A stretch of 64,000 bases of DNA from Frigidibacter albus (GCF_009908165.1 NZ_JAAAUC010000002.1:124001-188000), one strand, 5' to 3'; shown: positions 7,847 through 17,078, counted from the first letter of the stretch. Notes: generated from the letters alone by a model not told the origin. Program-made: numbers and translations.

Positions 7847-8748
7847 GTGCGGCGGAGTTGTTCGCGCATCTGGCAGGCGGGGCGAGCACGGTGTGCCGCT
7901 GTTGGGCGGTGGTGCGGAAGGATGGCACGGTGCTGGGGTTCACCGACCATGACCGCGACCTGAGCTTCGAGGGGATCGTGTTTCGCGCCGATAGCGGCAT
8001 CACCGCGCGGGCGCTGGCGCAGACCACGGGGCTGTCGGTGGATAACAGCGAGGCTTATGGCGCGCTGCGCAGCGATGCGATTGCCGAGGCGGATATTCTG
8101 GCCGGGCGCTTTGACGGGGCCGATGTGCGGGCCTGGCTGGTGAATTGGGCGGAGCCGGAGGCGCGGCTGCTGCAGTTCCGTGGAAGCCTGGGCGAGCTGA
8201 CGCGGGCGGGTGGGGCCTTCATGGCTGAGCTGCGGGGGCTGAGCGAGCCCTTGAACCACACGCAGGGGCGGATCTTTCTGGCGGGCTGCACGGCGGTGCT
8301 GGGCGATGCGCGCTGCAAGTTTGACCTGTCGCAGCCGGGGTACAGCGTGGAACTGGCGGCGGGAGAGGCGGACGGCACGCTGTTCCGCCTGCCGCAGTTG
8401 CCGGAGTTCGAGGATCGCTGGTTCGAGAAGGGCCGGCTGTCGGTGCTGAGTGGCGCCGCGGCGGGGCTGTGGGGCAGCGTCAAGAACGACAGGGTGGACG
8501 CGGAGGGTCGCAGCGTTGAGCTGTGGCAGGGGCTGCGCGAGGTTGTGGCACCGGGCGATCTGCTGCGGCTGGAGGCGGGGTGCGACCGGCGGGGCGAGAC
8601 GTGCCGGCTGAAGTTTCAGAATTTTGCGAATTTCAGGGGCTACCCGCATATCCCGGGCGAGGACTGGCTGACGGTCTCGCCGGTGCGCGCCTCGCAGACC
8701 GGCGGCGGCGGGGGCGACGAGTTTTCGGTGGAGGATCTGGTGCCGTGA
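7843..8748 (+). CDS. GTA tail hub protein (gp13), DUF2163, probable Fe-S cluster
   Basis: This 301-residue protein (DUF2163 plus phage BR0599-type C-terminus) is the baseplate hub. Four cysteines, C149, C158, C247 and C254, lie in AGCTAVLGDARC and AGCDRRGETC. This matches the four-cysteine arrangement of lambda gpL-type tail tip proteins and the iron-sulfur hub of RcGTA, so a [4Fe-4S] cluster is likely. The C-terminal NFRGYPHIPGEDW motif is conserved. It overlaps both neighbours by 4 bases. Confidence 0.93.
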   Translation: MSAAELFAHLAGGASTVCRCWAVVRKDGTVLGFTDHDRDLSFEGIVFRADSGITARALAQTTGLSVDNSEAYGALRSDAIAEADILAGRFDGADVRAWLVNWAEPEARLLQFRGSLGELTRAGGAFMAELRGLSEPLNHTQGRIFLAGCTAVLGDARCKFDLSQPGYSVELAAGEADGTLFRLPQLPEFEDRWFEKGRLSVLSGAAAGLWGSVKNDRVDAEGRSVELWQGLREVVAPGDLLRLEAGCDRRGETCRLKFQNFANFRGYPHIPGEDWLTVSPVRASQTGGGGGDEFSVEDLVP

Positions 8749-9200
8749 GCGAGCGCGAGGCTGCAGAGCGGATCGTGGCGACGGCGCGGCGCTGGATCGG
8801 CACGCCCTATCGGCATCAGGCCTCGGTCCGGGGCGCGGGTGCGGATTGCCTTGGCCTGCTGCGCGGGGTCTGGCGCGAGGTCTATGGGGCCGAGCCCGAG
8901 CCGGTGCCGGCCTATACGGCCGACTGGTCGGAACCCGCGCGCGAGGAGCGGCTGTGGGCGGCGGCGCGGCGGCATCTGCGGGAGTGCCCTGCGGGGGCTG
9001 AGCCAGAGCCGGGAGAGGTGCTGCTGTTCCGGATGCGCGCCGGGTCTGTCGCCAAGCATCTGGGGATATTGTCCCGCACCGGCAGCGATGCTGCCTTCAT
9101 TCACGCCTATTCGGGCCATGCGGTGCTGGAAAGCCCGCTCTCGGCCCCCTGGCAGCGCCGGATCGCGGCGCGCTTTGCTTTTCCCAGCGGAGGGTCGTGA
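8745..9200 (+). CDS. GTA NlpC/P60 cell wall peptidase (gp14)
   Basis: This 151-residue NlpC/P60 cysteine peptidase is expected to open recipient peptidoglycan during DNA delivery. The catalytic cysteine is C35 in GADCLGLLRG and the candidate histidine is H105 in AKHLGIL. The GTG start at 8745 overlaps the gp13 stop (GTGA), the same coupling seen elsewhere in the operon; the longer frame upstream overlaps gp13. Confidence 0.93.
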   Translation: MSEREAAERIVATARRWIGTPYRHQASVRGAGADCLGLLRGVWREVYGAEPEPVPAYTADWSEPAREERLWAAARRHLRECPAGAEPEPGEVLLFRMRAGSVAKHLGILSRTGSDAAFIHAYSGHAVLESPLSAPWQRRIAARFAFPSGGS

Positions 9201-12200
9201 TGGCCACCATTCTGTTCGCGGCTGCCGGTGCGGCCATCGGCGCGGGGTTCGGCGGGACCATCCTTGGCCTGTCGAGCGCGGTGATCGGCCGTGCGGTGGG
9301 CGCAACGATTGGCCGGGTGATCGACCAGGCGGTGCTGGGGGGAGGTTCGTCCTCGGTCGAGACAGGGCGGATCGAGCGGTTCCGCTTGACCGGCGCCAGC
9401 GAGGGCGCGCCGCTTGGCGTGGTCTGGGGGCGGATGCGTGTCGGCGGGCAGGTGATCTGGGCCTCGCCCTTCGTCGAGACCAAGGAGAAGGAAGAGGTCG
9501 GCGGCAAGGGCGCGCCGAGCACCACCATCACCAGCTACAGCTATTCGGTGAGCGTGGCGGTTGCGGTGGGCGAGGGCGAGATCACCTGCATCGGGCGGGT
9601 CTGGGCCGATGGCAGCGAGATTGCGACGGACGATGTGCAGATGCGCGTCTATACCGGCAGCGAGGATCAGCTGCCCGATCCGAAGATCGAGGCGGTGGAG
9701 GGCGCGGGGCTGGCACCGGCCTATCGCGGGACGGCCTATGTGGTGTTCGAGAACCTGGAGCTGGCGCCCTTTGGCAACCGGGTGCCGCAGTTTTCCTTCG
9801 AGGTGATCCGCCCGGCGCAGGGGCCGGCGATCAGCGAGGTGGAGGACCTGACCCGCGGCGTGCGGGCGGTGGCGATGATCCCGGGGACCGGGGAATATGC
9901 GCTGGCGACAAGGGCAGTGCATTACGGCAAGGGCCTTGGCACCGGCGACAGCGCCAATGTGAACACCGCGAGCGGGCGACCGGATTTCCTGACCTCGCTG
10001 GAGGCGCTGAACAATGAGCTGCCCAACTGCGGCTCGGTGTCGCTGGTAGTGTCGTGGTTCGGCGATGACCTGCGCTGCGGGCAGTGCGAGTTGCGGCCCA
10101 AGGTGGAGCAGAAGGAGTTCGAGGGCGCGGATTATCCCTGGCGCGTCAATGCCGTGGCGCGGGGCAGCGCGCTGGCGGTGCCGCAGATCGACGGGCGGCC
10201 GATCTATGGCGGCACCCCGGCGGATGCCTCGGTGATCGAGGCGATCCGGGCGATGAAGGCAGCGGGCAAGAAGGTGGTGTTCTACCCGTTCATCCTGATG
10301 GAGCAGCTGGCGGGCAATGGGCTGCGCGACCCCTGGACCGGGGCCGAGGATCAGCCGGCGCTGCCCTGGCGCGGGCGGATCACGCTGTCCTCGGCGCCGG
10401 GGACCGAGGGGACGCCCGACCGCACCGCGCTGGCTGGCGCGCAGGTGTCGGCGTTTTTCGGCCAGGCGGGGGCGGGGGATTTTTCCGCGTCGGGCGTGCT
10501 GGGGCCGCTGGGGACGGAGGGCGGCAGCCCGCCGACGGTGTCGTATCACGGACCGGCGGAATGGTCCTATCGGCGGTTCATTCTGCACTATGCGTGGCTG
10601 TGCAAGGCGGCGGGCGGGGTGGACGGGTTCTGCATCGGCTCCGAGATGCGCGGGCTGACGCAGATCCGCGGCGCGGGCGACAGCTTTCCGGCGGTGCAGC
10701 AGTTGCGGCAGCTCGCGCTGGAGGTGCGGCTGATCCTGGGGGCGCAGGTGAAGCTCGGCTATGCGGCGGACTGGAGCGAATATGCGGGATACGATGCGGG
10801 CGAGGGCAACCGCTATTTCCACCTCGATCCGCTCTGGGCCGATGCGGCGATCGACTTCATTGGCATCGACAATTACATGCCGGTCTCGGACTGGCGCGAT
10901 GGCACGGATCATGCGGATGCCGGCTGGGGCGCGATCTACAATCTTGATTACCTGAAGGCCAATATCGCCGGCGGCGAGGGCTATGACTGGTATTATGCCC
11001 ATCCCGAGCACCGGGATGCGCAGATCCGCACGCCGATCACCGACGAGGGCTATGGCGAGCCCTGGGTCTGGCGGGTGAAGGACATCCGCGGCTGGTGGGA
11101 GAACCCGCATCACGAGCGCATTGGCGGCGTGCGGCAGGCGGTGCCGACCGATTGGGTGCCGCGGTCGAAGCCCGTGTGGTTCACCGAGATGGGCTGCGCC
11201 GCGATCGACAAGGGCGGCAACGAGCCGAACAAGTTCCTTGATCCGCGGTCGTCGGAATCGGACATCCCGCATTATTCCAACGGGCGGCGCGATGACCTGA
11301 TGCAGATGCAATACCTGTGCGCGATGCGGGATTTCTGGATCGATCCGGCGAACAACCCGGTGTCGGAGCTTTATGCGGGGCCGATGGTCGATATGGACCG
11401 GGCGCATGTCTGGGCCTGGGATGCGCGGCCGTTTCCGCAGTTCCCCAATGACGTGGAGCTGTGGACCGACGGCGACAACTGGACGCGCGGCCACTGGATC
11501 AGCGGGCGCACGACCTCGCAGCCCTTGGACAACGTGGTCGCCGAGATCTGCGCCCGCTCGGGGCAGCGGCTGATCGACGTGTCGGAGCTGTACGGTGTGG
11601 TGCGCGGCTATGTTGCCTCGGACGGGGGCAATGGCCGGTCTGCGCTGCAGCCGCTGATGCTGGCCTATGGCTTCGACGCCATCGAGCGGGACGGGGTGCT
11701 GCGGTTCCGGATGCGGCGCGGGGTCGCGGAGGGTACGGTGCGGCCGGAGGGGGTCGCGCTTGGTGCCGAGGCGGAGGGCGCGGTGCAGCTGACGCGGGTG
11801 TCTGCGGCGGACATGGCTGAGCGCATCCGCCTGACCTTTGTCGAGGGGCAGGGGGATTTCGAGACGCGCGCGGTGGAGGCGATCCTGCCGGATGCGGAGT
11901 CGCGCAGCATCGCCGAGACCGAGTTCCCGTTGGCCCTGACCCGGGGCGAGGCGCAGGGCATTGCCGAGCGCTGGCTGGCCGAGGTTCGGGTGGCGCGGGA
12001 CGGGGTGCGGCTGTCGCTGCCCCCGTCGCAGAGCTGGCTGGGGGCCGGGGATGTGCTGCGGCTGGAGGCGGAGGACGGGCGCGAGCAGGGCCTCTACCGG
12101 ATCGACCGGGTCGAGGTGGCGGGCGCGGCCGAGATCGAGGCGGTGCGGGTGGAGCCGGGGGTCTATGAGCCCTCGGACGAGGCAGAGACGCGGGTGGTGC

Positions 12201-13156
12201 CCAAGGCCTTTGCCGCGCCGGTGCCGGTGTTTCCGCAGTTCCTCGACCTGCCGCTGCTGACGGGTGCCGAGGTGCCCTACGCGCCGCATCTGGCCGTGAC
12301 AGCGACGCCTTGGCCGGGAACGGTGGCGGTGTATTCCTCGGCCAGCGACGCGGGGTATGTGCTCAACACGCTGCTGACCAAGCGTGCGGTGATCGGCGTG
12401 ACGCAGACGCCGCTGCTGCGGGCGGTGCCGGACAGCTGGGATCTGGGCGCGCCGCTGCGGGTGCGGGTCTATGGTGGCACGCTGTCCTCGGCAGATGAAG
12501 AAGCGGTGCTGAACGGGGCCAACAGCTTTGCAATCGGCTCTGGTGCCTCTGCCGGTTGGGAGGTGATGCAATGCCAGCGGGCGGTGCTGGTGGGGGGCGG
12601 GGTCTATGACCTCGACCTGCGCCTGCGCGGCCAGCTTGGGACCGATGCCGACATGCCGGACGAATGGCCGGTGGGCAGTTATCTGGTGCGGATCGACAGC
12701 GCCTTGCAGCAAATTGCGCTGAGCGCTTCGGCCCGCGGGCTGGCGCGGCATTACCGGATCGGCTCGGCTTCGCGGGGCTATGACGATCCGTCCTATGTGC
12801 ATCTGGTGGAGGCGTTCGACGGGATCGGGCTGCGGCCCTATTCGCCGTGCCAGTTGCGCTGGACAGCGGATGGCGCGGGCGGCGGCGCGCTGAGCTGGAT
12901 CCGCCGCACGCGGATCGAGGGGGATAGCTGGGTGTCTGTCGAGGTGCCGCTTGGCGAGACGCGCGAGGCCTATGTGGTGCGGGTGGTGGTGGATGGCCAG
13001 ATCCGCCGCGAGGAGACCGTCAGCTTGCCGGGCTGGACCTATACCGCCGCGCAACGGGCCGCGGATGATGCGGCGGCTGGCTTTGAAGTTCATGTGGCGC
13101 AACTGTCCGATGCTTTCGGACCGGGCCCGTTCGAGGGGATCGAGATCAATGACTGA
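9200..13156 (+). CDS. GTA megatron tail fibre/TIM-barrel protein (gp15)
   Basis: This 1318-residue protein is the largest in the cluster and matches the RcGTA gp15 'megatron', which forms the tip of the baseplate. An N-terminal hydrophobic glycine-rich helix (AAGAAIGAGFGGTILGLSSAVIG) could insert into membranes. The middle carries a glycoside-hydrolase-like TIM barrel, visible as the FCIGSEMRGLTQIR and DFIGIDNYMPVSDW strands and the KPVWFTEMGCAAIDKG segment. The C-terminal half is a putative phage tail domain. The ATG at 9200 overlaps the gp14 stop by one base; a GTG lies one codon upstream. Confidence 0.94.
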   Translation: MATILFAAAGAAIGAGFGGTILGLSSAVIGRAVGATIGRVIDQAVLGGGSSSVETGRIERFRLTGASEGAPLGVVWGRMRVGGQVIWASPFVETKEKEEVGGKGAPSTTITSYSYSVSVAVAVGEGEITCIGRVWADGSEIATDDVQMRVYTGSEDQLPDPKIEAVEGAGLAPAYRGTAYVVFENLELAPFGNRVPQFSFEVIRPAQGPAISEVEDLTRGVRAVAMIPGTGEYALATRAVHYGKGLGTGDSANVNTASGRPDFLTSLEALNNELPNCGSVSLVVSWFGDDLRCGQCELRPKVEQKEFEGADYPWRVNAVARGSALAVPQIDGRPIYGGTPADASVIEAIRAMKAAGKKVVFYPFILMEQLAGNGLRDPWTGAEDQPALPWRGRITLSSAPGTEGTPDRTALAGAQVSAFFGQAGAGDFSASGVLGPLGTEGGSPPTVSYHGPAEWSYRRFILHYAWLCKAAGGVDGFCIGSEMRGLTQIRGAGDSFPAVQQLRQLALEVRLILGAQVKLGYAADWSEYAGYDAGEGNRYFHLDPLWADAAIDFIGIDNYMPVSDWRDGTDHADAGWGAIYNLDYLKANIAGGEGYDWYYAHPEHRDAQIRTPITDEGYGEPWVWRVKDIRGWWENPHHERIGGVRQAVPTDWVPRSKPVWFTEMGCAAIDKGGNEPNKFLDPRSSESDIPHYSNGRRDDLMQMQYLCAMRDFWIDPANNPVSELYAGPMVDMDRAHVWAWDARPFPQFPNDVELWTDGDNWTRGHWISGRTTSQPLDNVVAEICARSGQRLIDVSELYGVVRGYVASDGGNGRSALQPLMLAYGFDAIERDGVLRFRMRRGVAEGTVRPEGVALGAEAEGAVQLTRVSAADMAERIRLTFVEGQGDFETRAVEAILPDAESRSIAETEFPLALTRGEAQGIAERWLAEVRVARDGVRLSLPPSQSWLGAGDVLRLEAEDGREQGLYRIDRVEVAGAAEIEAVRVEPGVYEPSDEAETRVVPKAFAAPVPVFPQFLDLPLLTGAEVPYAPHLAVTATPWPGTVAVYSSASDAGYVLNTLLTKRAVIGVTQTPLLRAVPDSWDLGAPLRVRVYGGTLSSADEEAVLNGANSFAIGSGASAGWEVMQCQRAVLVGGGVYDLDLRLRGQLGTDADMPDEWPVGSYLVRIDSALQQIALSASARGLARHYRIGSASRGYDDPSYVHLVEAFDGIGLRPYSPCQLRWTADGAGGGALSWIRRTRIEGDSWVSVEVPLGETREAYVVRVVVDGQIRREETVSLPGWTYTAAQRAADDAAAGFEVHVAQLSDAFGPGPFEGIEIND

Positions 13157-13859
13157 CACGAACCAGCTTTCGCTGCCGCTGCTGCGCGCCTCGCAGGCGC
13201 AAAAGCATGTGACGATGAACGAGGCACTGATGCGGCTGGACGGGCTGACGCAGCTGGTGATCACTTCGCGCAGCGTGTCGCTGCCGCCGGTCACCGGGGC
13301 GGACGGGACCGTTTACGCCATCCCCCCGGGTGCGGTGAATGCCTGGGCAGGGCACGAGGGCGAGCTTGCGATCCGCGCGAATGGGGGTTGGGTGTTTGCG
13401 ATGCCCAAGGCCGGGTGGCAGGGGTTCATTCTGGATGAGGGGTTGCCGGCGGTCCATGACGGCACCGGTTGGCGGGGCGGTGCTGCGACGATGGCGCCTT
13501 CCGGGGCGGGGATGTCGTTCGGGGTGGCGCAGATCGACCATGTGGTGATGGCGGGAGCGACCTCGGCGACCGCGATCCTGATCCCGTCGGGGGCTGTGGT
13601 GTTCGGGGTGACCGCCCGGGTGACCACCGCAATCACCGGCAGCCTGAGCACGTGGCAGCTGGGGAATGCCGGGGCGCCGGATCGGTTTGGGTCAGGCCTG
13701 GGGCTTGGCGAGGGATCCTGGGCGAGGGGCGTACTCTCTGCGCCGACAGCCTACTACGAGCCGACGGGACTGCTTTTGACGGCAACGGGCGGGAGTTTTG
13801 CGGGGGGCATGGTGCGGATCGCGGCGCATTATGCAGAGCTGGCGCTGCCGGTCGCCTGA
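13149..13859 (+). CDS. DUF2793 protein coupled to the GTA operon, possible spike/fibre
   Basis: This 236-residue protein starts 8 bases inside the end of gp15, so it is almost certainly translated from the GTA transcript. The N-terminus LSLPLLRASQAQKHVTMNEALMRLD is the DUF2793 signature, and the C-terminal half is rich in short beta strands (FGVTARVTTAITGSLSTWQLG). DUF2793 proteins accompany phage and GTA structural genes, including head spike genes that bind the capsular polysaccharide of recipients in R. capsulatus. A receptor-binding or spike role is inferred from context. Confidence 0.85.
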   Translation: MTDTNQLSLPLLRASQAQKHVTMNEALMRLDGLTQLVITSRSVSLPPVTGADGTVYAIPPGAVNAWAGHEGELAIRANGGWVFAMPKAGWQGFILDEGLPAVHDGTGWRGGAATMAPSGAGMSFGVAQIDHVVMAGATSATAILIPSGAVVFGVTARVTTAITGSLSTWQLGNAGAPDRFGSGLGLGEGSWARGVLSAPTAYYEPTGLLLTATGGSFAGGMVRIAAHYAELALPVA

Positions 13860-13867
13860 GCAGGGTA

Positions 13868-13893
13868 GAACGGCGCGGGGGACCGCGTCGTTC
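13868..13893. terminator. Hairpin terminator after the GTA operon
   Basis: An 11-bp inverted repeat (GAACGGCGCGG paired with CCGCGTCGTTC, one G-U pair, 4-base loop) lies 9 bases after the DUF2793 stop, between convergent genes. It has no strong T-run on either side. It probably ends the GTA message and perhaps also the opposing one. Confidence 0.6.
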
Positions 13894-13904
13894 CGGTTGC
13901 CGGG

Positions 13905-14411
13905 TCAGGTGTTGAATTCGACGATGACATGATCACCGACATCGGGCTCATGCTCCTCACTGAGGTTGGAGCGCAGGATCTCGATCCCGAAGCGCACCGA
14001 GCTATCCGTGGAGGCCCAAATCGAGGCTTCCTGCAGGGTCAGGCGCAGGGCGATAAGGTCGGGATCCTGGCGACCTTCGGGGAACCAGGCAGCGGCGACG
14101 GGCGACCATATTTCGTCGATCTTGGCGTCGTCATAGGTCTGGACGATCGCGCCAGCCATGCAGGCATGCAGGTCGTGATCCTCGTTGATGAAGACGAAAT
14201 GGGCACGGGCACCTTGGCCGATGGCGCGGACCAGATCGGTCTGGCGCGAGGAGAGGAACCAGATCTCGCCCTTGTCGGCGTCGGGGTAGTGGGTCATCGG
14301 CTGCAAGTGCTGCCCCGATCCTTCAACACCCAGCATTCCGGTGCGGGTGTCGCCCATTGCGGCAAAGAGGGTGGCTTTGGGGTCGTCGCGCAGATTCTGG
14401 CGCAGGCTCAT
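13905..14411 (-). CDS. Pyridoxamine 5'-phosphate oxidase-like (general stress) protein
   Basis: This 168-residue protein has a split-barrel flavin-binding fold of the pyridoxamine 5'-phosphate oxidase type. The strands MLGVEGSGQHLQPMTHY, GEIWFLSSRQTDLV and ARAHFVFINEDHDLHACMAG correspond to the beta barrel, and the C-terminal SVRFGIEIL follows. It is closer to the 'general stress protein' group than to PdxH, because it lacks the long PdxH C-terminus. The start ATGAGCCTG at 14411 has an upstream ggagacc. Substrate and cofactor are unknown. Confidence 0.8.
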   Translation of the reverse strand: MSLRQNLRDDPKATLFAAMGDTRTGMLGVEGSGQHLQPMTHYPDADKGEIWFLSSRQTDLVRAIGQGARAHFVFINEDHDLHACMAGAIVQTYDDAKIDEIWSPVAAAWFPEGRQDPDLIALRLTLQEASIWASTDSSVRFGIEILRSNLSEEHEPDVGDHVIVEFNT

Positions 14412-14520
14412 GGCGGTCTCCTTCGGTTGGGCAAGGGCGCGCGCGTCCTCGCATCGCCGGTCAACGCGGGGAGGCCGCGGGCGTTCCCTGAAGGCGAACC
14501 AAGGGTGGGGGCCGCGGCAT

Positions 14521-14898
14521 TCAGGCGGTGCGACGCCGCAAAGCCATGTCGAGGGTCGCTTGAACCATTTCGGTCGTGAACGGCCGATCGAGGATGAGGC
14601 AATCGGCAAAGGGAGCCGTCTCGACACCCTCGCTCCGCGGGATCAACACGACGCGCCCGCCGCGTGCCATGATGCCGTCGATCAGCTCATTCCAGCCATC
14701 TGCGTGCCTGTCGTCTATCAGGAACGCCAGACGCATGGCGATGATATCCTGCAGGGCCTGGAGGGCGGCAGCGGTATCGCGGGCCCGAAGCACCTCGGCG
14801 CCGGGGTCGAACTCATTGACGATCTGCGCAAGATCCTCGGCCACGACAACATGTTTCAAGACGACAAGATAGGCCTCACGGCCTGACGTGTGCTCCAC
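14521..14898 (-). CDS. Receiver-like protein with Arg in place of the conserved Lys
   Basis: This 125-residue stand-alone protein reads like a response-regulator receiver domain. The order is beta1 YLVVLKHVVVAEDLAQIV, an acidic beta3 end LAFLIDD where the phosphoacceptor would sit, beta4 GRVVLIP, and beta5 CLILDRPFTTEMVQATL. The usual invariant lysine of the KPF motif is replaced by arginine (RPF). It may be a weakly phosphorylated or phosphorylation-independent receiver. It is divergent from the Crp/Fnr gene and 109 bases from the PPOX-type gene, which is on the same strand. Confidence 0.6.
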   Translation of the reverse strand: MEHTSGREAYLVVLKHVVVAEDLAQIVNEFDPGAEVLRARDTAAALQALQDIIAMRLAFLIDDRHADGWNELIDGIMARGGRVVLIPRSEGVETAPFADCLILDRPFTTEMVQATLDMALRRRTA

Positions 14899-15018
14899 GC
14901 TCTTCTCCTGATTGCGAGCGGGACGCCATCGGACCCGTCACTCTGGAGCCTGAATGGAACTCTTTGACCGTAGTTGCATTTAACTGCGACATACCTGAAA
15001 AAAGAATTTGCACATTCG

Positions 15019-15747
15019 ATGACAACGCCCTGTGCCGAATGCCCCCTGCGCTGCAAGCCGCTGTTCGAGCCGTTCACCGATCAGGAACTCTCCTTCATGG
15101 AGCGGTTCAAGATCGGCGAGCTCACAATCGAGGCGGGGCGGACCATCTTGATGCAGGGTGCGCAGAGCCCGCAGTTCTACACGGTCTTGCGGGGTCAGGG
15201 ATTGCGTCACAAGACGCTCGAGGATGGTCGGCGCCAAGTCATCAGCTTCGTGCTTCCCGGTGACCTTGTGGGATTGCAGGCAGTTGTAACAGGCGAGATG
15301 CAGCATTCGGTAGAGGCATCGGTTGAGACCACGCTTTGCGTATTCGACCGAGCGGGGCTTTGGGATCTGTTCTCGAACCAGCCGAAGCGGTCCTATTCGC
15401 TCACATGGCTGTCCGCTGTAGAGGAGAACTTCCTGGGCGAGACACTGGCGACCCTCGGGCAGCGCGATGCAAGTCAGCGCATCGCCTGGGCACTGGTGCG
15501 CCTGCATGAGCGCCTGACCGCGCTTGGCATGGCGAGTGGCGGGCGCGTTCCGTTGCCTTGGCGCCAGCAGGACCTGGCTGATGCGGTCGGCCTCTCGCTG
15601 GTGCATACCAACAAGACTTTGGCGCGGCTGCGCGATAGCGGCCTTGCAGAGTGGTCGGGCGGGCAGTTGGCGCTCCCGGGGCGCAAGGAACTCGCCGACA
15701 TGGCCTTCATCGATCTGGAATATCCGACGCAGCGGCCCCTGCTGTAG
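15019..15747 (+). CDS. Crp/Fnr family transcriptional regulator
   Basis: This 242-residue regulator has an N-terminal cyclic-nucleotide-type beta barrel (GRTILMQGAQSPQFYTVLRGQ to LPGDLVGLQAV) and a C-terminal winged helix (LPWRQQDLADAVGLSLVHTNKTLARL). The ATG at 15019 was preferred over the TTG at 14974, because homologues begin close to the N-terminal cysteines. Four cysteines, C5, C8, C12 and C107, recall the iron-sulfur ligands of FNR. However the spacing (CX2CX3C) differs from FNR (CX2CX5C), and the recognition helix lacks the usual E-SR pattern. The signal sensed is unknown. Confidence 0.85.
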   Translation: MTTPCAECPLRCKPLFEPFTDQELSFMERFKIGELTIEAGRTILMQGAQSPQFYTVLRGQGLRHKTLEDGRRQVISFVLPGDLVGLQAVVTGEMQHSVEASVETTLCVFDRAGLWDLFSNQPKRSYSLTWLSAVEENFLGETLATLGQRDASQRIAWALVRLHERLTALGMASGGRVPLPWRQQDLADAVGLSLVHTNKTLARLRDSGLAEWSGGQLALPGRKELADMAFIDLEYPTQRPLL

Positions 15748-15896
15748 CGATGAGCTGCGTCTGCCACTGGTCCTCGGGGCCTCGGATTGGTAGAAGAGCC
15801 CATGCATTCCAGAAGTTCTTCCGTCGTTCCAAGCTCAAAGCCTTGCCCCGGAAGACGGCGGGTGCTGCGGGCGCTTTGCGGCCGGGGTCGGATCCT

Positions 15897-17078
15897 GTGA
15901 CCCCGTCGGCCCGCATCGCCGCTGCCATCGAGATTCTTGACCGCCATCTGGCCGGTTCTGCGGCCGAGCAGGCGCTGACCGCTTGGGCGCGGAGCCATCG
16001 CTTTGCCGGCTCGGGCGACCGTGCGGCGATCCGCGATCATGTGTTCGACGCGTTGCGCTGCCTGCGCAGCTTTGCCGCGCTTGGCGGGGCTGCCGAGCTT
16101 CCGACCGGACGCGCCCTGATGATCGGCGCGCTGAGGGATGCAGGTATCTCTGCCGAGACGCTGTTCACCGGCGAGGGCCATGCCCCCGCGCCGTTGAGCG
16201 CCTCCGAAGCCCGCCCGCCGCCCACCGACCTCCCCCCGAACGTGGCACTCGATTGTCCGGACTGGCTGGCTCCGCTGCTGGAGGACAGCCTTGGCGATGA
16301 TCTCCCCCCGGTCATGCGCCTGATGCGCCAGCGCGCGCCGGTGACGCTTCGGGTGAACCTCTTGCGTACGACCCGGGCCAAGGCGCAGAGCGCACTGGCC
16401 GACGAGGGCATTTCGGCAGTGCCGCATCCGCTCGCCGACACAGCGCTGCATGTCACCGAAAACCCCCACAAATTGCGCAACAGCCCCCTCTATCTTGACG
16501 GCCGCATCGAGTTGCAAGATGCCGCGAGTCAGGCTGTGGTGGCGATGCTTCCGCTGACGGGTGCCGCGCGGGTGCTCGACTATTGTGCGGGCGGCGGCGG
16601 CAAGACGCTGGCGATGGCGGCACGCGCGCCAGCGCGGTATGTGGCGCATGACATCGCACCGCAGCGGATGCGCGATCTGCCGGAACGGGCCCGGCGTGCC
16701 GGGATCCGCGTCGATCTGGCCGATTCCGCCCGCGTCGCTTCCCTCTCCCCCTACGACCTTGTATTGCTGGATGTGCCCTGCTCAGGCTCGGGCAGCTGGC
16801 GCCGGGCGCCCGAGGCGAAATGGGCGCTGACGCCCGCGCGGCTGGCGGAACTGCAGCAGGTCCAACGCCAGATCCTCGACGAGACCCACGAATTCGTGGC
16901 CCCCGGCGGTGTGCTTGCCTATGTCACCTGCTCGATGTTGCGGGCCGAGAACGGTGATCAGGTGGCGGCATTTCTGCGGCGCGCTCCCGGTTGGCAGTGC
17001 ACCGTTCAGCGCAGATTCACGCTGCGGGACGGCGGCGACGGCTTCTTCTGCGCCCTCTTGACGCGCGTGCCCCGCTAG
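15897..17078 (+). CDS. RsmB/NOP-type RNA (cytosine-5)-methyltransferase
   Basis: This 393-residue protein is a class I SAM-dependent rRNA cytosine-5 methyltransferase of the RsmB/NOP family. An N-terminal NusB-like helical domain (residues 1-130) is followed by the Rossmann domain with VLDYCAGGGGKTLAMAARA (SAM site). Motif IV is LLDVPCSGSGSWRRAPEAKW, containing one catalytic cysteine, and motif VI is AYVTCSMLRAEN with the second. The GTG at 15897 gives a start at the family's usual N-terminus. An in-frame ATG at 15750 would add 49 residues of atypical sequence and is less likely. The next gene is cckA, 111 bases away. Confidence 0.88.
   Translation: MTPSARIAAAIEILDRHLAGSAAEQALTAWARSHRFAGSGDRAAIRDHVFDALRCLRSFAALGGAAELPTGRALMIGALRDAGISAETLFTGEGHAPAPLSASEARPPPTDLPPNVALDCPDWLAPLLEDSLGDDLPPVMRLMRQRAPVTLRVNLLRTTRAKAQSALADEGISAVPHPLADTALHVTENPHKLRNSPLYLDGRIELQDAASQAVVAMLPLTGAARVLDYCAGGGGKTLAMAARAPARYVAHDIAPQRMRDLPERARRAGIRVDLADSARVASLSPYDLVLLDVPCSGSGSWRRAPEAKWALTPARLAELQQVQRQILDETHEFVAPGGVLAYVTCSMLRAENGDQVAAFLRRAPGWQCTVQRRFTLRDGGDGFFCALLTRVPR

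Noticed and set aside
9107-13294. A 1395-codon open frame on the minus strand across gp14-gp15
   Set aside because: It lies opposite clear GTA genes, is rich in Arg, His, Pro and Gln, and has no domain. It is an antisense shadow typical of high-GC third-position bias.
1-13859. Ordinary prophage
   Set aside because: There is no integrase, replication, repressor or attachment site. Gene order and sizes (a very short tape measure, TIM-barrel gp15) match the RcGTA-type cluster.
15750-17078. Longer start (ATG 15750) for the RsmB-type methyltransferase
   Set aside because: The 49 extra residues (MSCVCHWSSG onward) do not look like the family N-terminus and begin two bases after the Crp/Fnr stop with no ribosome site.
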